A stretch of 5,022 bases of DNA from CAYGZM01 sp964354365 (GTDB lineage: Bacteria; Planctomycetota; Phycisphaerae; Sedimentisphaerales; Anaerobacaceae), in assembly GCA_964354365.1 (NCBI GenBank), contig CAYGZM010000237.1:1-5022 (forward strand). Reading direction: 5' to 3'. Each line of letters begins with the position of its first letter. The first letter of the stretch is position 1. This document shows positions 1-5,022 of the stretch, one piece after another. Under the pieces are notes generated by a model that was not told where the DNA came from, did not search any database, and saw nothing but the letters and a program-made list of their open reading frames with translations. The position numbers were made by a program, and so were the translations under genes.

Positions 1-47
1 GGCTTAATCAAACCGGTGTTTCAGTTGGAAATCAAAATTGTGCGGCC
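1..47 (-). promoter_or_regulatory. Conserved upstream block of the cassette, copy 2
   Basis: This block matches 3360-3406 without gaps at about two thirds of positions, starting with ten identical bases GGCTTAATCA. In the other copy a PilV-like start codon follows 32 bases further on in the minus-strand direction. By analogy a prepilin gene should begin just outside the window. No sigma-70 hexamer pair is conserved. Confidence 0.4.
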
Positions 48-112
48 TCGACAGTATGGACATGCAGATATGGGCAATTCGCGGCTGCGACGCCCTATAA
101 ATAGTCGATAGT

Positions 113-135
113 ATGCAGCGTACTGCATTTTGCAG
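113..135. repeat. Alternating TGCAG/CTGCA inverted repeats
   Basis: ATGCAG (113-118) pairs with CTGCAT (123-128) across a four-base loop, and CTGCA (123-127) can pair instead with TGCAG (131-135). The two hairpins are mutually exclusive. The stems are short and have no T-tract on the minus strand, so a role as terminator of copy A is only possible. Confidence 0.3.
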
Positions 136-247
136 ACAGCTCCTATGACCTGACGGCCATTCACACGATGACGTTGGCAATGTTCCGGGAGATGATTTCT
201 GTGGTTATCGGCCGTTGTTCAGGGCCTACGTATCACGAGAGATGCTT

Positions 248-2026
248 TCAGGTTCCCGACTGATAATCATGCCAGCCGGCCGGGGCGGGAATGTACTTGC
301 CCCTCAACCAAATGTCGCCGGGAAGGATGCCCTGCAGCAATCGCTCATCGATATAGTACTGCTTGTAGTAGCCGTCTTTGCCAATCAGCCCGACGACACC
401 GCGGATTGCCTCCACAAGAGTTCCTCGCAGAACCAGGTAGTCCTGGGTCTGCGTTTCGCTGGCTTGCTTCCTGCCGCCATAGTATGTGGAGCCATCGTAC
501 CTTGTGACGTTCTCCGCTCCCCATCCTCCGCCGCCAACGGTTATGGCAGCCTCAACGACCGTCGGGTCCGGCAGGTGTCTCTCGTATATCTCGGCGTCAC
601 TCGAGTCCGGCACGCCGATAGGAACGTACTGATAGTCTGTCGGTACTTCGGGCATGCCTTCGGTCTCAACGTAGGTGTATTCGCTCATGCCGGGATCGAC
701 CACCTTGACCACCCCTTGGGCAATCAGGCCCAGGATGTTGGGGTTGTCCATAGATGGTCTTCCGTCGGCGTTGCGGGGACCGTCAACAACAACGGAATCG
801 GCAACCCAGATATTACCCGTGGCTACAACGGTGATTTTGCCCTTTACGACCTGGTCGCCGTTGTGCGTCGTCGCGTCCCCGCCAATTATAACGTTTCCAT
901 CGACGAATATCTGCCCACCCGGCTCGGATTCGACCCCGCCGATGTTCTGCGTCACGTAGGTGGCGGCAATGTCGCGGACTAACCTCTGCCCGGTTGCCTC
1001 TGCATCGGCAGGGATTACATGGTATGCGTAGGTGTCGTATCTCTCATAATTTATGCCGCCGGTGCCGGGCTTTATTTTGAAATCCCATGTTTTGGTCTCA
1101 CTATCCTGCTTGAAGCCGCGAACCGTGCAGTTGTTGCTGATGCGGACCTTACCCGCGCCGTCTGCACCCACAAAAAATTCGAGCTGAACAGCGGCATTGT
1201 GACTTTTGACTTTGTTCGTGGCGACGGGGGTGAACTGGTACTGTGGGTCCGTGGCGTTTTTGAAACGCTCGACTTTCATCGCGACGGAAGCGTCATCGGT
1301 TACCCTGCTGTCGGGCTGGTCGAAACAAATCCCTCCTTCAAACGTGTTCATCACGCCGCCATACTTGTCGGCTCCGCCACCGGTCTCTCGCGACTCGCCC
1401 ATTGCAGCGTTCCGGAGAAATCGCGGGGCGCCCGTTATGTAGATATCCCTGTAGTCCGGGCTGTCACGAAGGTCGTTGATGTGTAATGGTATGTCAACTA
1501 TCTCTCCGTCGGCAAAATAGACAGGATAGGAAGAGGTCTTGTTGGCCCCTGATGGGACCCTGCACATCCCCATATCCCAGCCGCTTATCGCCTGCATAAC
1601 AAGGACTTCAACTGTCCTGCCGAAGACGCCGCTGCGGCCGTCAGATGTGACGCGATAGACCGGACGAGCGCCGGCAAACGTATATAGCTCAATTTTATAG
1701 CTGCACGCACCGTCAGGAAAACTCAACGAGCCGGTTGTCCCGGCCGCCTCGTCCTGCAGGGCGGTCAGCAAATCCGGCTGGCGGCCCATCCAATAAACCG
1801 CATTTTCGTATCCGGCCTCAGCAGCCAGCAGCGAGACCGCCTCATTTTTGAACTTGATCGCCGCGTATCTGGTTTGCCCGGCAACCGTCAACATACCCAG
1901 TCCGAGGATGGTCAACACGATCAGGGACATAGCGGCCAGAACGTATGCCGAGCCAAGTCTGTATTTTTTGGGCGTGAGTCCGCACTTTACAGGCAATTCG
2001 GTCGATTTTAAGTTTCTGGCGCTCAC
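248..2026 (-). CDS. Large PilX-like minor pilin, copy A
   Basis: This complete 592-residue protein starts with GTG behind a strong ribosome site. Residues 1-24 are a basic leader (KKYRLG before the hydrophobic part). Residues 25-47, starting SAYVLAAMSLIVL, form a membrane helix lacking the +5 Glu, as in PilX and GspK proteins. Residues 54-80 (including EAVSLLAAEAGYENAVYWMG) match the helical, AAEAG-containing segment of PilX N-terminal domains. Ordinary PilX is under about 200 residues, so about 400 residues are extra. They include a Cys-containing block (GMCRV, 153-157; NNCTVRG, 298-304), a beta-rich GNVIIGG to GNIWVADSVVVDG section (377-416) that resembles the repeated strands of some large PilX-like proteins, LGLIAQGVVKVVDPG (432-446), and a C-terminal block ending GWHDYQSGT. 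It closely parallels copy B, which supports conserved function. It probably acts in the periplasm or at the surface with the two upstream prepilins. Its exact role, and whether prepilin peptidase cuts it, is inferred. Confidence 0.87.
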   Translation of the reverse strand: MSARNLKSTELPVKCGLTPKKYRLGSAYVLAAMSLIVLTILGLGMLTVAGQTRYAAIKFKNEAVSLLAAEAGYENAVYWMGRQPDLLTALQDEAAGTTGSLSFPDGACSYKIELYTFAGARPVYRVTSDGRSGVFGRTVEVLVMQAISGWDMGMCRVPSGANKTSSYPVYFADGEIVDIPLHINDLRDSPDYRDIYITGAPRFLRNAAMGESRETGGGADKYGGVMNTFEGGICFDQPDSRVTDDASVAMKVERFKNATDPQYQFTPVATNKVKSHNAAVQLEFFVGADGAGKVRISNNCTVRGFKQDSETKTWDFKIKPGTGGINYERYDTYAYHVIPADAEATGQRLVRDIAATYVTQNIGGVESEPGGQIFVDGNVIIGGDATTHNGDQVVKGKITVVATGNIWVADSVVVDGPRNADGRPSMDNPNILGLIAQGVVKVVDPGMSEYTYVETEGMPEVPTDYQYVPIGVPDSSDAEIYERHLPDPTVVEAAITVGGGGWGAENVTRYDGSTYYGGRKQASETQTQDYLVLRGTLVEAIRGVVGLIGKDGYYKQYYIDERLLQGILPGDIWLRGKYIPAPAGWHDYQSGT

Positions 2027-2032
2027 GATCGT

Positions 2033-2040
2033 TCACCTCC
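2033..2040 (-). promoter_or_regulatory. Strong ribosome binding site of PilX-like copy A
   Basis: GGAGGTGA on the minus strand is close to the perfect complement of the 16S rRNA tail and ends six bases before the GTG at 2024-2026. It fixes this GTG as the start of copy A and is the best Shine-Dalgarno site in the window. Confidence 0.8.
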
Positions 2041-2058
2041 GATAATGTTCCGGGGTAT

Positions 2059-2769
2059 TTACCTCGGCCATATGTTTCTCATCAGGGTGGCGGTCATCAC
2101 CTTCAGGGTCTGCTCGTCCGCCGGGTCCGTCAGAGTAACATTTATCCTCACGGCTCCCTGGCCCATGCCGTTTAATGTCGTGTGGCTGAAAGCGGCCTTT
2201 CCGCTCTCGGTGGAGACATTTTCCGCGAGGACCTGTGTGGTGACACCGGCAGTGTTTCTCGCACCTCCTCCGGCCGGCGCAGCGCCGGGCGGATACGGGC
2301 CGTAGTCAACTTTCAGCTCGTCGCCGTCCAGGTAGAACAGTGCATAAGCCGTTGCCGGCTTCTCGACATCCACGATCCCGTGACTGTCCGTCTTGTCCAG
2401 CGGGACGTCCCAGTATCTGAATTCCACAGCATCGCCCCAGACTACCTCCTGGGGGTTTGTTGTCTTGGGTGTCGCCGGGGTAAGGTTGTTGCCGTTCATT
2501 TCATAGACTATGTAACTAAGGCGGTTTGACTTTCTTCCCATACTGCCGAACGCTATGGAGGCAGCCATCGCGTCCTGTTTGGCCTGCTTGTTGGCCGAAG
2601 CGAAGGTCTGCAGCCAGGCCCTGTTGCCGCTGACCAAAACCACGCCAACCACCAGCGTAAGGACCAGGAAGATAATGGTGGTAATCGACAGCTCGACCAG
2701 GGTGAAGCCGGAGCAAAATCTCAGGATGGTGAGCTTGTCGAACCATTTACATCCGTTTTTTTTTCGCAT
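2059..2769 (-). CDS. PilW-like minor prepilin
   Basis: The product is a 236-residue prepilin with the classical motif G-FTLVELSITTIIF (cleavage after Gly21; Glu26 is the +5 Glu). A hydrophobic helix follows (about 22-45), then a soluble domain. The length and gene position, between the PilV-like and PilX-like genes, suit PilW or GspJ. The product would be a minor pilin that primes or caps the fibre. The leader is odd: MRKKNG is an ordinary prepilin start, but 15 residues, CKWFDKLTILRFCSG, sit between it and FTLVEL and are encoded by a REP-like repeat. Codons 2-5 include a run of nine A. A Pro/Ala/Gly-rich stretch (YPPGAAPAGGG) near residue 159-169 looks like a flexible loop. A longer version from 2832 (257 residues) is possible but has a poorer ribosome site and an atypical leader. 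The PilX-like start lies 32 bases downstream, supporting an operon. Confidence 0.85.
   Translation of the reverse strand: MRKKNGCKWFDKLTILRFCSGFTLVELSITTIIFLVLTLVVGVVLVSGNRAWLQTFASANKQAKQDAMAASIAFGSMGRKSNRLSYIVYEMNGNNLTPATPKTTNPQEVVWGDAVEFRYWDVPLDKTDSHGIVDVEKPATAYALFYLDGDELKVDYGPYPPGAAPAGGGARNTAGVTTQVLAENVSTESGKAAFSHTTLNGMGQGAVRINVTLTDPADEQTLKVMTATLMRNIWPR
2274..2288. repeat. GC-rich palindrome inside the PilW-like gene
   Basis: CCGGCGC (2274-2280) and GCGCCGG (2282-2288) are exact reverse complements around a single A. They fall in the part encoding the Pro/Ala/Gly-rich loop. This may be compositional, since GGC and GCC codons easily produce such palindromes. Confidence 0.4.
2707..2751 (-). 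repeat. REP-like insertion in the PilW-like leader
   Basis: These 45 bases encode 15 in-frame residues between MRKKNG and FTLVEL. Positions 2720-2745 read, on the minus strand, as a half-palindromic element starting TGGTTCGACAAGCTCA and ending CCATCCTGAG. TTCGACAAGCTCA-type sequences are, from general knowledge, dispersed repeats in many environmental bacterial genomes; their translations often appear as FDKLTIL or MVRQAHHPE. The right half, which would normally restore TGAGCTTGTCGAA, is degraded after TGAG. Insertion keeps the frame and recreates a Gly just before the mature Phe. The identity as a mobile repeat is recognition from memory, not a search. Confidence 0.55.
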
Positions 2770-2779
2770 TCGAGACAGA

Positions 2780-2783
2780 CTCC
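2780..2783 (-). promoter_or_regulatory. Ribosome binding site of the PilW-like gene
   Basis: GGAG on the minus strand ends ten bases before the ATG at 2767-2769. It favours this start over the upstream ATG at 2830-2832, which has no Shine-Dalgarno sequence and would overlap the preceding gene by 29 bases. Confidence 0.55.
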
Positions 2784-2803
2784 AAATACCCGGCGCCAAT
2801 TTC

Positions 2804-3328
2804 TTATCCGCCTGAGGCGTCAACGCGGACATACGTTGTTAGAGTAATAGGCCGGATGCCCCCCACCCAACTCTCTGAAAAGGTCGGTGTATTGCCGATT
2901 ACTTCGCCAAAGGCAACGCAGATTGAAAGCTGCCGCAGCTTGATTCTCGCCGTGGTGTCTTCGTCTATGTCGTTGTATTTGAGCATCACCACCATAGGCA
3001 GGCCATCAACCTCGATGGCATATACCGCCCCGTTGAGCGTCTGGCCGAGCCCCGTCGGCACGGAAAAATTGGCCGGCGCCGGTAAGGCCGACGAGAAACC
3101 GAATCCCAGGGCGAACGGGTCATATTCAGTTGAGCCGCCGGTGCTCATCCAGTCCTCCAACAGCAGTTGTGCGGTGCGAGTGGCGGCTATTTGCGCCCCT
3201 GCAACTCGGGTGTGCCTGGCGGCGTGGTACTGATAGCTCAAGCCGCCCAAAGACGCTATGGTCACAAAGACTACGGTGACCATTGCTTCAATTAGAGTAT
3301 TCCCTACGATGAACTTGTATCGTTTCAT
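2804..3328 (-). CDS. PilV-like minor prepilin
   Basis: The product is a 174-residue prepilin. It starts with a short, basic leader, MKRYKFIVG, ending in the Gly recognised by prepilin peptidase. The mature protein begins NTLIEAMV, with the conserved Glu at +5, then a hydrophobic helix (about residues 10-30) that would anchor and polymerise the subunit. The +1 residue is Asn instead of the usual Phe or Met. The remainder includes TRTAQLLLEDW, a position and style typical of PilV or GspI-like minor pilins, and a beta-rich C-terminal part without Cys pairs. I chose the ATG at 3326-3328 because it gives a nine-residue leader; a TTG seven codons upstream (3347-3349) is possible. Neither has a clear Shine-Dalgarno site. 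The PilW-like start follows 34 bases after its stop, so the genes are probably cotranscribed. The assignment to PilV is from gene order and size; GspI/GspJ-type pseudopilins are the alternative. Confidence 0.82.
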   Translation of the reverse strand: MKRYKFIVGNTLIEAMVTVVFVTIASLGGLSYQYHAARHTRVAGAQIAATRTAQLLLEDWMSTGGSTEYDPFALGFGFSSALPAPANFSVPTGLGQTLNGAVYAIEVDGLPMVVMLKYNDIDEDTTARIKLRQLSICVAFGEVIGNTPTFSESWVGGIRPITLTTYVRVDASGG

Positions 3329-3359
3329 AGCAATGCCCGCTGACAACAATCGATTATCG

Positions 3360-3406
3360 GCTTAATCAGATTGGTGTATAACCTGGAAACCAAAACTTTG
3401 ACGCCC
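3360..3406 (-). promoter_or_regulatory. Conserved upstream block of the cassette, copy 1
   Basis: This block begins about 32 bases upstream of the PilV-like ATG and matches positions 1-47 at about two thirds of positions without gaps. On the minus strand the shared parts are TTTTG-TTTCCA, ACACC and TGATTAAGCC. Recurrence at the cassette boundary suggests either a shared promoter or regulator site or simply shared ancestry of the duplicated units. TTGGTT and TTGATT resemble a -35 element, but no matching -10 is conserved. Confidence 0.4.
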
Positions 3407-3427
3407 CCACCCGGTCCGCTGGACTCA

Positions 3428-3441
3428 CGGCCGTTTGGCCG
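3428..3441. repeat. Short GC-rich hairpin
   Basis: CGGCC (3428-3432) and GGCCG (3437-3441) flank a GTTT loop and form a short GC-rich stem in the intergenic region. No T-tract follows on the minus strand. It may contribute to termination or be incidental. Confidence 0.25.
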
Positions 3442-3512
3442 CCTGCTATGGCAACAGAATCCGGCACTCCCGCTTATCCAAATTATGGCACAGAAACTAA
3501 AAGATGCAAATA

Positions 3513-3539
3513 CTCAAACTGACTGCGGGTCAGTTTGAG
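3513..3539. repeat. Perfect 11-bp inverted repeat, possible terminator
   Basis: CTCAAACTGAC (3513-3523) and GTCAGTTTGAG (3529-3539) are exact reverse complements separated by five bases. The repeat lies about 100 bases downstream of the stop of copy B and about 185 bases upstream of the PilV-like start. On the minus strand it is followed by TATTTGCATCTTTT, which is T-rich but not a classical T-tract. It could be a transcription terminator, an RNA-stabilising hairpin or a protein-binding operator; the sequence alone does not decide. Confidence 0.55.
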
Positions 3540-3578
3540 CAAATAGTATTTCCCTGACCGATACAAGTCCTATAATGA

Positions 3579-3604
3579 AAATCCCTCTCGGATTTGGAGG
3601 ATTT
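3579..3604 (-). terminator. Possible terminator hairpin after copy B
   Basis: On the minus strand AAATCC-TC pairs with GA-GGATTT, with one bulged G and a loop of about seven bases. The right arm runs straight into TTTTCATT. It lies about 38 bases past the stop codon of copy B, where a rho-independent terminator could sit. The stem is AT-rich and the T-tract short, so the call is weak. Confidence 0.3.
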
Positions 3605-3641
3605 ATGATTGTGAGTCAGCGTGATGCCGGCGGATAGAGCG

Positions 3642-5022
3642 CTAACCGCCGGAGCGGTAATCGTGCCAGCCGGCAGGGGCAGGAACATATTTTCCCCGCA
3701 GCCATATATCCGCAGGGAGGATGCCTTCGAGGAGCCGCTCATCGAAATAGTAGCGTTTGAGATACCCGTCGGACCCTATCCGTCCGACGACGCCTCGGAT
3801 GGCTTCGACGAGAGTGCCCCGCAAATAGAGGTAATCCTGCACGACGTCTGGGGCCGATTGCTTTCTGCCGCCATAGGACCCGAGTTCCACGTTTTCCGCG
3901 CCCCATCCGCCTCCGCCGACGGTTATGGATGCCTCCACCTCCGTGCGATCAGGGAGGTGCCTCTTGTGATAGTTCGCGTCACCTTCCGGGGCAGCCGGAT
4001 AATCGGGTCTGCCTATTGGAGCATATTTGAATCTCTCCACCGTGGCGGGAGTGAATCTGCCTGTACCGAGACTGCTGTCGGACATACCCGGATCTACAAC
4101 CTTGACGACGCCCTGCGCAAAGAGGCCCAACATGTTTTCGTTATCGCCCGTGGGCTTTCCATTCGCATCGTGAGGCCCGTCAACAACAACGGAATCGGCA
4201 ATCCAGATATTACCCGTATTATCCGGATTATCCGGACTGCGCGTCGCCACAACCATAATGTTACCCTTGACGACCTGGTCGTTGTTGTGCCTGGTGCTGT
4301 TGCCGCCGATAATCACGTTGCCTTCAACAAGTATCTGCCCCCCGCGCTCGGACTCGTACTCGCCGTAGGACTGAGTAACGTAAGTCTCCTCAATCGGGAC
4401 CGGAGCGCCGCCACTACCCTCGGGCGCTAAATGATAGGCGTAAATATAGTATTTCTCGTACGTTTTTCCATCGCTCCCGCGCTTTATCCGATAGTCCCGC
4501 GTCTTGCCGTCGGAGTCCTGCTTGAAACCACGAACGGCGCAGTTGTTGGTGATGGCGACCTTGCCCTCACCGGCGTCATCGACAAAGAATTCAATCTGTA
4601 CGGCAGAGTTCCATTCATCGGTGGGCTTGTAGGTTGCAACGGGTTTGAACTTGAATTCATCCTTTGTGCTTTCTTCGAAGCGATAGACCTTGCTCTGCAC
4701 CGCCGCCTCGTCCGTTATTTTGCAGTCGCCCTGGGAAAAATATATCCCCCGTGGAAAAAGGCCCATAACAGAGGCATATTTGTCCGTTCCTCCCGATGTA
4801 TAACGCGGCTCGCCCATAGAGGCAAGCTGCTTAAACTGCGGGCTGCCCGTTATGTAGATATCCCTGTAGTCGGGGCTGTCTTTTAGATTGTTGATGTGTA
4901 TCGGTATGTCGATTATCTCCCCGTCGGCAAAGTACACAGGCTCCGTACAGTCTATACCTGTGCCGGTGCTGTCGGCGACCCTGCACATCCCCATATCCCA
5001 GCCGCTTATCGCCTGAACCACA
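3642..5022 (-). CDS. Large PilX-like minor pilin, copy B (5' end missing)
   Basis: This is the C-terminal 459 or so residues of a large PilX-type protein; the reading frame stays open to the window edge. The GTG at 5019-5021 is not the true start, because it aligns with an internal VMQAIS stretch near residue 143 of copy A (248-2026). About 142 N-terminal residues, including the membrane helix, should therefore lie beyond 5022. Conserved blocks shared with copy A, numbered from 5021, are: QAISGWDMGMCRV (3-15), PVYFADGEI (28-36), DSPDYRDIYITG (48-59), a NNC-VRGFKQDS block (159-170), GGQI-V-GNVIIGG (227-240), NIW-ADSVVVDGP (271-283), a GVVKVVDPGMS block (304-314), GGGGWGAENV (369-378) and a C-terminal block rich in RGTLVEAIRGVVG (401-413). 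Differences from copy A include an extra Cys-containing insert (about 17-27) and an RSPDNPDNT insert (261-269). It ends with TAG. It probably acts outside the inner membrane as a pilus or pseudopilus component. The family is inferred from copy A, and the role of the large C-terminal region is unknown. Confidence 0.85.
   Translation of the reverse strand, partial: VVQAISGWDMGMCRVADSTGTGIDCTEPVYFADGEIIDIPIHINNLKDSPDYRDIYITGSPQFKQLASMGEPRYTSGGTDKYASVMGLFPRGIYFSQGDCKITDEAAVQSKVYRFEESTKDEFKFKPVATYKPTDEWNSAVQIEFFVDDAGEGKVAITNNCAVRGFKQDSDGKTRDYRIKRGSDGKTYEKYYIYAYHLAPEGSGGAPVPIEETYVTQSYGEYESERGGQILVEGNVIIGGNSTRHNNDQVVKGNIMVVATRSPDNPDNTGNIWIADSVVVDGPHDANGKPTGDNENMLGLFAQGVVKVVDPGMSDSSLGTGRFTPATVERFKYAPIGRPDYPAAPEGDANYHKRHLPDRTEVEASITVGGGGWGAENVELGSYGGRKQSAPDVVQDYLYLRGTLVEAIRGVVGRIGSDGYLKRYYFDERLLEGILPADIWLRGKYVPAPAGWHDYRSGG
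4218..4235. repeat. Two tandem 9-bp units in copy B
   Basis: ATTATCCGG occurs twice in succession (4218-4226 and 4227-4235). On the coding strand this is CCGGATAAT twice, followed by the related ACGGGTAAT, giving PDN PDN TGN. Copy A has only TGN here. The repeat explains six of nine extra residues in copy B and looks like an expansion by slippage. Confidence 0.7.

Larger units (their letters stand above)
1..247 (-). other. Downstream region of copy A
   Basis: No gene is supported in these 247 bases. Next to the stop of copy A there is no strong terminator. The best structure is a TGCAG/CTGCA cluster at 113-135. The leftmost 47 bases resemble the block upstream of the PilV-like gene, so a further cassette may start about 30 bases left of the window. 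Confidence 0.5.
3329..3641 (-). other. Intergenic region between copy B and the PilV-like gene
   Basis: These 313 bases separate the stop codon of copy B from the PilV-like start. I see no credible gene here; the short frames on either strand lack a ribosome site or any recognisable protein. The region holds three hairpin-forming sequences (3579-3604, 3513-3539 and 3428-3441) and a block just upstream of the PilV-like gene that recurs at the left edge of the window. It probably separates two transcription units, with terminators on the right and a promoter on the left. I could not identify convincing -35 and -10 hexamers on the minus strand. Confidence 0.6.

Noticed and set aside
215..982. 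Plus-strand open frame of 255 residues opposite copy A, and similar ones at 1019-1486
   Set aside because: They lie entirely antisense to a well-supported gene, have no ribosome site and show no recognisable protein; they are shadows of codon composition.
2516..2746. Minus-strand frame starting MVRQAHHPE inside the PilW-like gene
   Set aside because: This is the familiar out-of-frame translation of the REP-like repeat, continuing into a shadow of the prepilin gene.
2830..2832. Upstream ATG for the PilW-like gene (257 residues)
   Set aside because: No Shine-Dalgarno sequence, a 29-base overlap with the preceding gene and an unusually long leader; the ATG at 2767-2769 is better placed.
3428..3539. 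Possible CRISPR or repeat array in the intergenic region
   Set aside because: The inverted repeats differ from each other and are not regularly spaced; there are no direct repeats of array type.
3571..3576. Perfect TATAAT on the plus strand
   Set aside because: No -35 element lies at proper spacing and no plus-strand gene follows.
3621..4430. Plus-strand open frame of 269 residues opposite copy B
   Set aside because: It resembles the 215-982 frame only because both are antisense to paralogous genes. No leader, domain or ribosome site is visible.
5019..5021. GTG as the start of copy B
   Set aside because: It aligns with an internal position near residue 143 of copy A, and the frame continues to the window edge.

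Overview
The window holds part of a minor-pilin (prepilin) gene cluster. All real genes are on the minus strand, so transcription runs from position 5022 towards position 1. In that order they are: the 3' part of a large PilX-like gene (copy B, cut by the window edge); an intergenic gap of about 313 bases; a PilV-like prepilin; a PilW-like prepilin; a complete large PilX-like gene (copy A); and a 247-base downstream stretch that ends in a block resembling the one just upstream of the PilV-like gene. The long plus-strand open frames are shadows of these genes.

The two PilX-like proteins are clear paralogues. They are collinear and well over half identical by eye, and some DNA stretches are nearly identical. 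The block upstream of the PilV-like gene (from 3360) recurs at the left edge (from position 1). The simplest reading is a tandemly repeated V-W-X cassette of about 3.4 kb, with a second cassette beginning beyond 5022 and possibly a third just left of position 1.

The products probably act in the cell envelope. Each short prepilin would be cut by a PilD-type peptidase after its Gly, inserted by its hydrophobic N-terminal helix, and assembled as a minor pilin or pseudopilin at the tip of a type IV pilus or type II secretion pseudopilus. The PilX-like protein is much longer than ordinary PilX and carries a large, beta-rich C-terminal region that I cannot match to a characterised domain. It is a candidate tip or adhesin module.

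The most curious detail is in the PilW-like leader. A classical prepilin start (MRKKNG, then FTLVEL) is split by 15 in-frame codons carrying a widespread REP-like repeat sequence, next to a run of nine A.

The organism cannot be fixed from this window. Moderate-to-high GC, strong GGAGG-type ribosome sites and the style of the pilin genes fit a Planctomycetota (Phycisphaerae-like) or related environmental bacterium, but this is inference. No RNA genes, CRISPR array, transposase or plus-strand genes were found.
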